A stretch of 64,000 nt of DNA from Frateuria_A sp049727805 (GTDB taxonomy: Bacteria > Pseudomonadota > Gammaproteobacteria > Xanthomonadales > Rhodanobacteraceae): NCBI RefSeq assembly GCF_049727805.1, contig NZ_JBCNYA010000013.1, positions 51,866 through 115,865 on the forward strand, in the 5' to 3' direction. The notes under the pieces are model-generated. The model saw nothing but the letters and a program-made list of their open reading frames with translations. It did no database searches and had not been told where the DNA came from. Both the position numbers and the translations under genes were made by a program. Every line of letters begins with the position of its first letter. Position 1 is the stretch's first letter. Shown piece by piece: positions 45,345 through 53,454 of the stretch.

Positions 45345-45941
45345 ACCCAAGTCCTTTCCTTGATTCTCGGAGCGCGGGTATAGCGGTACAAAGGAAAGAG
45401 CGCGCTTTCAGGCGCGCCAACGTCTTGCTCTGCTTCGTTTCCCCTGTGACTACGGCCGCAGCTTCCGTTTCCCCAACGCTTGCCTGTCGCTGTCGATGGT
45501 AGCAAACCACTCAAACGCGGTTTAGGTCGGTCAGCATTCCATAGACAATGATGGATCGGTCAATCTTCGTAGGCACCGTCAGCTTTTGGCCGTAAGCAAA
45601 CCCAGAGCTTCGAACGGATCTGCCGCACCTGCGCGATATTGGTCTTTTTTACGTTCGACCTACGGTCGATGTCGGAAAGGGCTGACTTTACTCTGCGAGC
45701 GGAGACGCGATACTTCTCCTGCCCCGCGAGTCAGGCACGATCCGATGGCCGCCTAGGCGCAAGCCGGCAGCAGAAGTCAGGTGGAACCGATGACCGGGGC
45801 GCCTCATTCTCTAGCACCGCTGGTTGCGCTAGTCGTGACCAAGCCCGCCATTCCCGGCGCGATCCATAGCTATCCGCGCGGTTGCGCGCCCACACGTCCT
45901 GCTGTAGATTGTGCTCTTGTGTGGTAACGCATTAGTACATT
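45345..45941. other. 597-bp gap at the right edge of the island
   Basis: No complete gene is supported. On the reverse strand, a hairpin (GCGCGC-tttcag-GCGCGC at 45400-45417) lies in the leader of the ABC-3C operon. Farther upstream, short broken reading frames (for example one ending in RSIIVYGMLTDLNRV on the reverse strand near 45524-45570) look like decayed coding DNA. The last 70 bp before 45942 hold the promoter and operator of the his operon. A candidate -35 TTGCGC (45882) and -10 TAGATT (45905) are spaced by 17 bp. Confidence 0.5.
45920..45939 (+). promoter_or_regulatory. Candidate operator of the TrpR-family regulator
   Basis: TGTGGTAACGCATTAGTACA matches its own reverse complement at 14 of 20 positions (TGTnnTAAnGCnTTAnnACA). 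It ends 2 bp before the start codon of the TrpR-family gene, downstream of a possible -10 at 45905. The half-site TTAGTACA resembles trp-operator halves. Repressor binding here would block the whole his operon. Confidence 0.6.
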
Positions 45942-46274
45942 ATGAAGCGACGAGCGATCGACCCCGAGACCCCGAACGAGTCGGTGGAGCGCAGCCTGTG
46001 CGAGGCGCTGCTGGCGCTGCGCGACGTGGACGAGATGCAGGCGTTCCTGCATGACCTGTGCACGCCGGCGGAGCTGGAGGCACTGGTGGATCGCTGGCGG
46101 GTGGTGCCGTACCTGCAGGAGGAGCTGCCTTATCGGGAGATCCACGAGCGCACGGGGGTGAGCATCACCACCATCGGGCGGGTGGCGCGCTTCCTCAACC
46201 AGGGCAACGGCGGCTACCTCGCCGCGGCGGCGCGTGCGGCGCGCAAGCGCAAGACCGCCGGGGCACGGCCATGA
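45942..46274 (+). CDS. TrpR-family repressor (YerC/HisR-like) of histidine biosynthesis
   Basis: The 110-residue protein is helical with a TrpR-type fold: LCTPAELEALVDRWRVVPYL followed by the helix-turn-helix YREIHERTGVSITTIGRVAR and a basic tail. Members of this branch (YerC/YecD, called HisR in xanthomonads) are encoded just before hisG. The likely co-repressor is histidine, by inference. It overlaps hisG by ATGA and an imperfect palindrome lies directly before its own start, implying autoregulation of the complete operon. Confidence 0.88.
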   Translation: MKRRAIDPETPNESVERSLCEALLALRDVDEMQAFLHDLCTPAELEALVDRWRVVPYLQEELPYREIHERTGVSITTIGRVARFLNQGNGGYLAAAARAARKRKTAGARP

Positions 46275-47167
46275 GGCCGCGCGACCGGTTGCGCATCGCC
46301 ATGCAGAAGTCCGGCCGGCTCACCGAGCCGGCGCAGGACCTGCTCACGCGCTGCGGGCTCACCTTTCGGCAGAGCCGCGACAAGCTGTTCTGCTTCGGCG
46401 AGGGCGAGCCGGTGGACCTGCTGCTGGTGCGCGACGACGACATTCCCGGACTGATCGCGCAGGGCGTGTGCGATTTGGGGATCGTCGGGCGCAACGTGCT
46501 CAACGAGTACGAGCTCACCGCCGGGCGCGACGATGCGGTAGCGCTGGCGGAGTGGCGCGCGCTGGGCTTCGGGCGCTGCCGGCTGTCGCTGGCGGTGCCG
46601 CAGGAGCTGGACTATGCCGGCGCCGCGGACCTTGCCGGCAAGCGCATCGCCACCTCCTATCCCGGGTTGCTCGGCCGCTGGCTGCGCGAGCGCGGCATCG
46701 ATGCGGGCGTGGTGACGCTGGCCGGTTCGGTGGAGATCGCGCCGCGGCTGGGCACGGCCGACGCCATCTGCGACCTGGTGCAGAGCGGCGGCACGCTGCT
46801 GGCCAACCAGTTGCGCGAGGCCGACGTGGTGCTGGAAAGCGAGGCGCTGCTGGTCGGCCCGAAGGTGTTGCCGGCGGACGAGCGCGGCGATCTGGTCGAG
46901 CTGCTGCTCAAGCGCATCGATGGCGTGATCCAGGTGCGCGAATCGCGCCTGCTGCTGTTGCAGACCTCGCGCGGTGCGCTGGAGGCGGTGACCCGGCTGT
47001 TGCCCGGCGGACCGCAGCCGACGCTGCTGCCGCTGGCCGGCCAGCCGGACCAGGTGATGCTGCAGGCGCTGTGCGCGGGCGAGGTGAGCTGGCGCCAGTT
47101 GGAAGAGATCAAGAAGGCCGGGGCACGCGAGATGTTCGTGCTGCCGGTGGAGAGGATGCTGGCATGA
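46271..47167 (+). CDS. hisG: ATP phosphoribosyltransferase (long form)
   Basis: HisG condenses ATP with PRPP in the first, histidine-inhibited step of the pathway. The 298 residues match the long HisG form with a C-terminal ACT-like regulatory domain (LLLKRIDGVIQVRESRLLLL region), so it should not need HisZ. Motifs visible include LRIAMQKSGRL at the N-terminus, CDLGIVGRNVL and the PRPP-binding DAICDLVQSGGTL. ATGA overlaps on both sides place it in the his operon. Confidence 0.97.
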   Translation: MRPRDRLRIAMQKSGRLTEPAQDLLTRCGLTFRQSRDKLFCFGEGEPVDLLLVRDDDIPGLIAQGVCDLGIVGRNVLNEYELTAGRDDAVALAEWRALGFGRCRLSLAVPQELDYAGAADLAGKRIATSYPGLLGRWLRERGIDAGVVTLAGSVEIAPRLGTADAICDLVQSGGTLLANQLREADVVLESEALLVGPKVLPADERGDLVELLLKRIDGVIQVRESRLLLLQTSRGALEAVTRLLPGGPQPTLLPLAGQPDQVMLQALCAGEVSWRQLEEIKKAGAREMFVLPVERMLA

Positions 47168-48486
47168 AGCGGCTGGCATGGAACGGGCTGGACGCGTCGG
47201 CGCGCGAGGCGGCATTGGCGCGGCCGGTGCAGGCGCGCACGGCGGACCTGCGCGAGGGCGTCCAGCGGATCATTGCCGAGGTGCGCAGGCAGGGCGACGA
47301 GGCGCTGCTGCGTTTCACCGCGACGTACGACCGCTGCGGGCTGGATCGGCTCGAGGTCGCGCCGGCGGAGTTCGATGAGGCGGAGGCGGTGCTCGATCCG
47401 GCGTTGAAGGCGGCGATCCGCGAAGCGGCCGGGCGTATCGAGGCCTTCCATCGCGTCGCCGCGCCGCAGCCGGTGGCGGTGGAGACCGCGCCGGGCGTGC
47501 GCGTCGAGCGCGTGCTGCGGCCGGTCGCGCGTGTCGGGCTGTACGTGCCGGCGGGCAGTGCGCCGCTGCCGTCCACGGCGTTGATGCTCGGCGTTCCGGC
47601 GCGCATCGCCGGCTGTGCCGAGGTGGTGCTGTGCTCGCCCGCGCGTGCGGATGGCCGATGCGATCCGGCCGTGCTGTATGCGGCGCGGGTGGTCGGCGTG
47701 CACCGGGTGTTCAAGCTGGGCGGGGCGCAGGCGATCGCGGCGATGGCGTACGGCACGGCCAGCGTGCCGCGTTGCGACAAGCTGTTCGGGCCGGGCAACG
47801 CCTGGGTCACCGAGGCCAAGCTGCAGGTGTCGACCGATCCGCAGGGCGCGGCCATCGACATGCCGGCCGGGCCGTCGGAGGTGCTGGTGGTGGCTGATGC
47901 GCAGGCCGAGCCTGCGTTCGTCGCGGCGGACCTGCTCTCGCAGGCCGAGCACGGGCCCGATTCGCAGGTGTTGCTGGTGAGTCCGTCGGCCGGGCTGATC
48001 GATGCAGTGGCCGCGGAAGTCGAACGACAGTGCGCGGCGTTGCCGCGTGCCGGAATCGCGCGCGAGGCGTTGGCGCACAGCCGCCTGATCGAGGTCGACT
48101 CGCTGGAGCAGGCGCTTCAGGTAAGCAACCGCTACGCGCCCGAGCACCTGATCCTGCAGGTGGCCGAGCCGCGTGCCTGGCTGGCGCGGGTGGAAAGCGC
48201 CGGCTCGGTGTTCCTGGGCGCGTGGACACCCGAATCGGTGGGCGACTATGCCAGCGGCAGCAACCACGTGCTGCCGACCTACGGTTATGCGCGCAGCCAC
48301 AGCGGCGTGTCGGTGGCGAGTTTCCAGAAGCAGATCAGCGTGCAGGAGCTGAGCCCCGCCGGCCTGCGCGCGATCGGGCCATGCACGGCCACGCTGGCCG
48401 CGGCCGAGCAACTGGAGGCGCACCGTCGCGCGGTCACGTTGCGGCTGGCGGCGCTGGACGAGCGCGCGGAGGTATCGGCCGCATGA
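47164..48486 (+). CDS. hisD: Histidinol dehydrogenase
   Basis: HisD oxidises histidinol to histidine using two NAD+ and a zinc ion. The 440-residue protein has the family signatures GLYVPAGSAPLPSTALMLG, FKLGGAQAIAAMAYGT, KLFGPGNAWVTEAKLQVSTD and AGPSEVLVVAD. The catalytic Glu-His region AEHGPDSQ and the C-terminal YASGSNHVLPT with the zinc-site residues are also present. Length is normal. Confidence 0.99.
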   Translation: MKRLAWNGLDASAREAALARPVQARTADLREGVQRIIAEVRRQGDEALLRFTATYDRCGLDRLEVAPAEFDEAEAVLDPALKAAIREAAGRIEAFHRVAAPQPVAVETAPGVRVERVLRPVARVGLYVPAGSAPLPSTALMLGVPARIAGCAEVVLCSPARADGRCDPAVLYAARVVGVHRVFKLGGAQAIAAMAYGTASVPRCDKLFGPGNAWVTEAKLQVSTDPQGAAIDMPAGPSEVLVVADAQAEPAFVAADLLSQAEHGPDSQVLLVSPSAGLIDAVAAEVERQCAALPRAGIAREALAHSRLIEVDSLEQALQVSNRYAPEHLILQVAEPRAWLARVESAGSVFLGAWTPESVGDYASGSNHVLPTYGYARSHSGVSVASFQKQISVQELSPAGLRAIGPCTATLAAAEQLEAHRRAVTLRLAALDERAEVSAA

Positions 48487-49541
48487 GCGTGCTCGAACTC
48501 GCGCGTGCGGAGATCCGCGCGCTGGTGCCGTATTCCTCCGCGCGCATGGAGGCGGCGGGCGGGCAGTTGCTGCTCAACGCCAACGAGTCGGCCTGGGCGC
48601 CGTTCGGCGATGCCGGGCTGGAATGCCACCGCTATCCCGATCCGCAGCCGGCGGCGCTGGTCGAGCGCCTTGCCGCGCTCTACGGCGTGCGCCGCGAGCA
48701 GATGTTGGTCGGGCGCGGCAGCGACGAGGCGATCGACCTGCTGGTGCGCGCGTTCTGCCGTGCCGGCAGGGACGCGGTCCTGGTGCAGCCGCCGACCTTC
48801 GGCATGTATGCCGTCTGCGCGCGTGTGCAGGATGCGGCGGTCGTCGAGGTGCCGCTGTCGGCCGATTTCGAAGTGGATGCCGACGCGGTGTTGTCCGCGG
48901 TGACGCCCGCCGTGAAGCTGGTGTTCGTCTGTGCGCCGAACAACCCCACCGGCGCCGGCGTGTCGCTGGAAACGATCGAAAGCCTGGCCCGTGGGCTGGC
49001 CGGCCGCGCGGTGCTGGTGGTGGACGAGGCGTACGTGGAGTTTGCCGAGGGCGGCAGCGCCGCGGCGTTGCTTGACCGCTACGAACACCTGGCCGTGCTG
49101 CGCACGCTGTCCAAGGCCTGGGCACTGGCGGGCGCCCGTATCGGTTGCCTGCTGGCGCATGCGGACGTGATCGCCTTGCTGCGGCGGATCCTGCCTCCGT
49201 ATCCGCTGCCGCGCCCGTGCGTGGCCGCGGCGATGGAGGCCCTGTCGCCGCAAGGGCAGGCGGCCGCGCGCGAGCGCATCGACGTGGTGCGCGCCGAGCG
49301 GGCGCGGATGGCTGAAGCGCTCCGCACGCTGCCTGGCGTGCGTGCGGTGCTGCCGTCGCAGGCGAATTTCCTCGCGGTGCGTTTCGACGACCCCGGCCGC
49401 GCCTATCGGCGGTGGTTCGAGGCCGGCATCGTGGTGCGCGACGTGCGCCGCTACCCGGGATTGGGCGACGCCTTGCGCATCACGCTGGGAACGCCGCAGG
49501 AGAACGCACGCGTGCTGGCCGTGCTCGGGGAAGGCGCATGA
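48483..49541 (+). CDS. hisC: Histidinol-phosphate aminotransferase
   Basis: HisC is a PLP enzyme converting imidazole-acetol phosphate to histidinol phosphate. The 352-residue protein shows the type I fold with LLLNANESAWAPFG near the N-terminus, the CAPNNPTGAGVS loop, the PLP-Asp in VVDEAYVEF and the Schiff-base Lys in LRTLSKAWALAGARIG. It overlaps hisD and hisB by ATGA. Confidence 0.98.
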   Translation: MSVLELARAEIRALVPYSSARMEAAGGQLLLNANESAWAPFGDAGLECHRYPDPQPAALVERLAALYGVRREQMLVGRGSDEAIDLLVRAFCRAGRDAVLVQPPTFGMYAVCARVQDAAVVEVPLSADFEVDADAVLSAVTPAVKLVFVCAPNNPTGAGVSLETIESLARGLAGRAVLVVDEAYVEFAEGGSAAALLDRYEHLAVLRTLSKAWALAGARIGCLLAHADVIALLRRILPPYPLPRPCVAAAMEALSPQGQAAARERIDVVRAERARMAEALRTLPGVRAVLPSQANFLAVRFDDPGRAYRRWFEAGIVVRDVRRYPGLGDALRITLGTPQENARVLAVLGEGA

Positions 49542-50602
49542 GCCGGAAGGTGCTTTTCATCGACCGCGACGGCTGCCTGATCGTGGAGCCGCCGGACGAG
49601 CAGATCGACAGCTACGCCAAGCTCGACCTGCTGCCGGGTGTGGTCGCGGCGTTGCAGCGCTGCGTGGCGGCCGGCTACGAGCTGGTGATGGTGACCAACC
49701 AGGACGGCCTGGGTACCGCGAGCTTTCCCGAGGAGGCCTTCGTCGGGCCGCAGGAACTGTTGCTGCGCGTCCTCGCTTCGCAGGGCATCGTCTTTCGCGA
49801 GGTGCTGGTGGACCGCAGCTTCCCGCACGAAGGCCTGGATACGCGCAAGCCCGGCATCGGCCTGCTGCGCCACTGGCTGGCCGAGGACGGCTGGAGTCGC
49901 GCGGCTTCCGCGGTGATCGGCGATCGCGAGAGCGACATGCAACTGGCCGCCAACCTGGGCGTGCGCGGCTTCCGGGTCGGGCCGCAGGGTGCGGGCTGGG
50001 AAGAGATCGCCCACCGCCTGCTGGACGCGCCGCGCGTGGCGACGGCGATGCGGCGTACGCGCGAGACCGCCATCGAAGCGGGCGTCGACCTCGACCGTGC
50101 CGGTGAGCCGCAGGTGCGCACGGGGCTGGGTTTCTTCGACCACATGCTGGAACAGCTCGGCAAGCACGGCGGTTTCGCACTCACGCTCGCGTGCAATGGC
50201 GACACGCACGTGGACGAGCACCACACGGTGGAGGATTGCGCGCTCGCGTTGGGCCAGGCCTTGCGACAGGCGCTCGGCGACAAGCGCGGCATCGGTCGTT
50301 ACGGCTTCACGCTGCCGATGGACGAGGCGCTGGCCAGCGCTGCGCTCGATCTCTCGGGACGCCCGTGCTTCGTGTTCGAGGGCCAGTTCCCGCGCGAGCG
50401 AGTGGGCGACCTGCCGACCGAGCTGGTGGGGCATTTCTTCCGCTCGCTGTGCGAGACGCTGGGGGCCAACCTGCACCTGTCGGTGCATGGCGAGAACGCG
50501 CACCACATGGTCGAAGCGTGCTTCAAGGTCGTCGCGCGTGCGCTGCGCCAGGCCCTGCGCCGCGAAGGCAGCGAGTTGCCCAGTACCAAGGGGGTGCTAT
50601 GA
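49538..50602 (+). CDS. hisB: Bifunctional histidinol-phosphatase / imidazoleglycerol-phosphate dehydratase
   Basis: This is the two-domain gammaproteobacterial HisB of 354 residues. The N-terminal HAD phosphatase domain starts KVLFIDRDGCLIVEP (DxD nucleophile region). The IGPD domain from about residue 170 has the manganese-binding histidines in GFFDHMLEQLGKHGGF, DTHVDEHHTVEDCALALGQA and AHHMVEACFK. It catalyses steps 6 and 8 of the pathway. Confidence 0.98.
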   Translation: MSRKVLFIDRDGCLIVEPPDEQIDSYAKLDLLPGVVAALQRCVAAGYELVMVTNQDGLGTASFPEEAFVGPQELLLRVLASQGIVFREVLVDRSFPHEGLDTRKPGIGLLRHWLAEDGWSRAASAVIGDRESDMQLAANLGVRGFRVGPQGAGWEEIAHRLLDAPRVATAMRRTRETAIEAGVDLDRAGEPQVRTGLGFFDHMLEQLGKHGGFALTLACNGDTHVDEHHTVEDCALALGQALRQALGDKRGIGRYGFTLPMDEALASAALDLSGRPCFVFEGQFPRERVGDLPTELVGHFFRSLCETLGANLHLSVHGENAHHMVEACFKVVARALRQALRREGSELPSTKGVL

Positions 50603-51249
50603 GCACGGTCATGGCTCCGGCGGCCGCCAAGGATGGGAAGGAGGTTCTTCCCGCCGGCGCTGCGGTCGTCCTGGTGGATGCCGGCGGCACCAACATCGGC
50701 TCGGTGCGCTACGCCTTGCAGCGGCTCGGCGTGGAGGCGCCGCTGACCGCCGACCCGGCGACGATCCGCGCCGCCGCCAAGGTCATCCTTCCCGGCGTCG
50801 GCGCCGCCGGCCCGGCGATGGCCCGGCTGCGCGCGCTGGGCCTGGTCGACCTGCTGCGCGGGTTGACCCAGCCCGTGCTGGGCGTGTGCCTGGGCATGCA
50901 GTTGCTGTGCGTACACTCGGAAGAGGGCGACGTGGACTGCCTCGGGCTGATTCCCGCCACCGTGCGTCGGCTTGCACCGGCGCCGGGGCTGCGCGTGCCG
51001 CACATGGGATGGAACCGCTTGCGCTTGCGCGGCGCGCATCCCTTGCTCGACGGTCTCGCCCCCGACGCGCAGGCCTATTTCGTCCACAGCTACGCGGTGC
51101 CGGTGGGCGTCGATACGCTGGCGACGGCCGAACATGGCGCCGCTTTCTCGGCGATCGTCGCGCGCGGCAATTTCTTCGGCATGCAGTTCCATCCGGAACG
51201 CTCGGCTGCGGTGGGCGCGCGCCTGCTGCGCAACTTCCTCGCGCTATGA
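50599..51249 (+). CDS. hisH: Imidazole glycerol phosphate synthase glutaminase subunit
   Basis: HisH supplies ammonia to HisF. The 216-residue class I amidotransferase has the oxyanion-region PGVGAAGPAM, nucleophile Cys in GVCLGMQLLC, and His/Glu in FGMQFHPERS. The first 18 residues (MSTVMAPAAAKDGKEVLP) precede the usual start region VVLVDAGGTNIGSVRYAL and are longer than in E. coli. The start is fixed by the ATGA overlap with hisB, though an internal start cannot be excluded. Confidence 0.96.
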   Translation: MSTVMAPAAAKDGKEVLPAGAAVVLVDAGGTNIGSVRYALQRLGVEAPLTADPATIRAAAKVILPGVGAAGPAMARLRALGLVDLLRGLTQPVLGVCLGMQLLCVHSEEGDVDCLGLIPATVRRLAPAPGLRVPHMGWNRLRLRGAHPLLDGLAPDAQAYFVHSYAVPVGVDTLATAEHGAAFSAIVARGNFFGMQFHPERSAAVGARLLRNFLAL

Positions 51250-51974
51250 AGCCCGACATCATCCCTGCCATCGACCTGCGCGCAGGCCGGGTCGTGCGCC
51301 TCGCCCAGGGCGATTACGCGCGCCAGACGATCTATCCCGATGACCCGGTCGCCTTGGCGGCCGGTTATGCGGCTGCCGGCGCACGCTGGCTGCACGTGGT
51401 CGACCTGGATGGCGCGCAGGCAGGCGGGTTCGCCAACCTGCCCGTGATCGAGGCGCTCGCGCGCTCGGGCTTGCGCGTGCAGGCCGGTGGCGGCGTGCGC
51501 AAGGTGGCCGACGTGCACCGCCTGCTCGATGCCGGCGTCGAACGGGTGGTGCTCGGCAGCGTGGCGATCCGCGAGCCGTCGCGCGTGGCCAGTTGGCTGG
51601 AGCGGCACGGCGGCGAGCGCTTCACCATTGCGCTGGATACGCGCTGGGAAGAGGATCGCTGGACCCTGCCCAGCGCCGGCTGGACGCAGGCCGAGGCGCG
51701 GACGCTCGACGAGTTGGCGCCCTGGTATGCCGCGCACGGTGCGCGGCATCTGCTGTGCACGGATATCCAGCGCGACGGCATGCTGGCGGGCTTCAACCTG
51801 GCGCTTTATCGCCACCTGGCGGACATCGCGCCAGGGCTGGCGGTGCAGGCCTCCGGCGGCGCGCGTTCGGTGGAGGACATACAGGCCGCGGGCACGGCCG
51901 GCGCGGCAGGCGTGATCCTCGGGCGGGCGCTGCTGGAAGGTCGCTTCACCCTGACCGAGGCGCTGGTCGCATGA
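51246..51974 (+). CDS. hisA: ProFAR isomerase (HisA)
   Basis: HisA performs the Amadori rearrangement of ProFAR to PRFAR. The 242-residue (beta-alpha)8 barrel has the catalytic Asp in IPAIDLRAGRVVRL, the phosphate-binding VQAGGGVR, and the second catalytic Asp in LLCTDIQRDGML. It ends with a phosphate site (ASGGARSVEDI, GVILGRALLEG). It overlaps hisH by ATGA and is separated from hisF by 40 bp. Confidence 0.98.
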   Translation: MKPDIIPAIDLRAGRVVRLAQGDYARQTIYPDDPVALAAGYAAAGARWLHVVDLDGAQAGGFANLPVIEALARSGLRVQAGGGVRKVADVHRLLDAGVERVVLGSVAIREPSRVASWLERHGGERFTIALDTRWEEDRWTLPSAGWTQAEARTLDELAPWYAAHGARHLLCTDIQRDGMLAGFNLALYRHLADIAPGLAVQASGGARSVEDIQAAGTAGAAGVILGRALLEGRFTLTEALVA

Positions 51975-52014
51975 ACGTTTTCCTTGTTGCTTCACGCGGC
52001 CCTGGAGCACGGTC

Positions 52015-52812
52015 ATGTTGAGCCGCCGCATCATTCCGTGCCTGGACGTGCGCGACGGGCAGGTGGTCAAGGGCGTGCGCTTCCGCGACCACGCGGTGGT
52101 GGGCGGCATCGTGGAACTGGCCTTGCGCTATCGCGATGCCGGGGCTGACGAGCTGGTGTTCTACGACATCACCGCCAGCCCGCAGGGGCGCGCGGTGGAT
52201 CGTGGCTGGGTCGAACGCGTGGCGCGGGAGATCGACATCCCGTTCTGCGTGGCCGGCGGCATCCGCAGCGTCGAGGAAGCGCGCGCGGTGCTGCACGCGG
52301 GCGCCGACAAGGTGTCGATCAATTCGCCGGCGCTGGAACGTCCCGCGCTGATCGGCGAACTGGCCGACGCGTTCGGCGTGCAGTGCGTGGTGGTCGGGGT
52401 CGATTCGTTGCGCGATGCCGATGGACAGTGGCGGGTGCGCCAGTACACCGGCGATCCCTCGCGCACGCAGGCGCTGGCGCGACGCACGCTGGACTGGATC
52501 GCCGAAGTGCAGCGCCTGGGTGCGGGCGAGATCGTACTCAACTGCATGGGCAGCGATGGCACGCGCGATGGCTACGACGTCGAACAGCTCGCGCAGGCGC
52601 GCGCGCTCTGCGCGGTGCCGCTCGTCGCCTCTGGCGGCGCGGGCGCGCCGGAACATTTCCGCGACGTGTTCGTGCAGGCCGACGTGGATGGGGCGCTGGC
52701 GGCCAGCGTGTTCCATTCCGGTGCCATCGACGTGGCGGCGTTGAAACGCTGGCTTGCCGGGCAGAGCGTGGCGGTGCGCGTCGAGGCGTCGCGGGAACGG
52801 GAAGATGCGTGA
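52015..52812 (+). CDS. hisF: Imidazole glycerol phosphate synthase cyclase subunit
   Basis: HisF closes the imidazole ring with ammonia from HisH and releases AICAR to purine synthesis. The 265-residue barrel begins SRRIIPCLDVRDGQVVKGVR with the catalytic Asp11. It has the DITASPQGR and GGIRSVEEARAVL segments, EIVLNCMGSDGTRDGYD with the second Asp region, and VASGGAGAPEHF. The stop overlaps the hisIE ATG. Confidence 0.98.
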   Translation: MLSRRIIPCLDVRDGQVVKGVRFRDHAVVGGIVELALRYRDAGADELVFYDITASPQGRAVDRGWVERVAREIDIPFCVAGGIRSVEEARAVLHAGADKVSINSPALERPALIGELADAFGVQCVVVGVDSLRDADGQWRVRQYTGDPSRTQALARRTLDWIAEVQRLGAGEIVLNCMGSDGTRDGYDVEQLAQARALCAVPLVASGGAGAPEHFRDVFVQADVDGALAASVFHSGAIDVAALKRWLAGQSVAVRVEASREREDA

Positions 52813-53423
52813 TGATCGATGAACTCGATTTCGCCAAGGGCGGCGGGCTGGTGCCGGCCGTCGTGCAGCACTGGTTGACCAGCGAGGTGCTGATGCTGGG
52901 CTACATGGACGCGGCGGCGCTGGAAGCCACGCGCGCCAGCGGGCTGGTGACCTTTCACAGCCGCAGCAAAGGGCGCCTCTGGACCAAGGGCGAAAGCTCG
53001 GGAAACGTGCTCCGGCTCAAGAGCCTGCATGCCGATTGCGATGCCGATGCGCTGCTGGTGCTGGCCGAACCGGCCGGGCCGACCTGCCACCGCGGTACGC
53101 CCAGTTGTTTCGACGGCGCGCGGCCGGCGCTGGCGTTCCTCGCCGAGCTCGACGCGCTGGTGGCGCGGCGTGCCGCCGAGCGACCGGCCGGCAGCTATAC
53201 CACGCAGTTGCTGGATGCGGGCATCCGTCGCATCGCGCAGAAAGTCGGCGAGGAAGGCGTGGAAACGGCGCTCGCCGCCGTCGCGCAGGGCGACGCGGAG
53301 TTGCTGGGCGAGGCCGCCGACCTGGTTTTCCACCTCACGGTGGCCCTGCGTGCGCGCGGGTTGGGGCTTGCGGACGTGGTTGCCTTGCTCGCCGAGCGCC
53401 ACGGGCAGCGATCCGCGGATTGA
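52812..53423 (+). CDS. hisI: Phosphoribosyl-AMP cyclohydrolase / phosphoribosyl-ATP pyrophosphohydrolase
   Basis: This bifunctional HisIE of 203 residues performs steps 2 and 3 of histidine synthesis. The N-terminal HisI domain has MLGYMDAAALEAT, the SRSKGRLWTKGESSGN signature and metal-binding DCDADALL / TCHRGTPSCF. The C-terminal HisE helical domain (from about residue 120) contains KVGEEGVETALAA and the EAADLVFHL motif. It is the last gene of the his operon. Confidence 0.98.
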   Translation: MIDELDFAKGGGLVPAVVQHWLTSEVLMLGYMDAAALEATRASGLVTFHSRSKGRLWTKGESSGNVLRLKSLHADCDADALLVLAEPAGPTCHRGTPSCFDGARPALAFLAELDALVARRAAERPAGSYTTQLLDAGIRRIAQKVGEEGVETALAAVAQGDAELLGEAADLVFHLTVALRARGLGLADVVALLAERHGQRSAD

Positions 53424-53454
53424 TTCGCCCGCTTATCCGCGAGCAGGGCGATGG

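Noticed and set aside
45639..45869. A 76-codon forward ORF in the gap before the his regulator
   Set aside because: Its sequence is low-complexity with no domain, no ribosome-binding site and no support from context.
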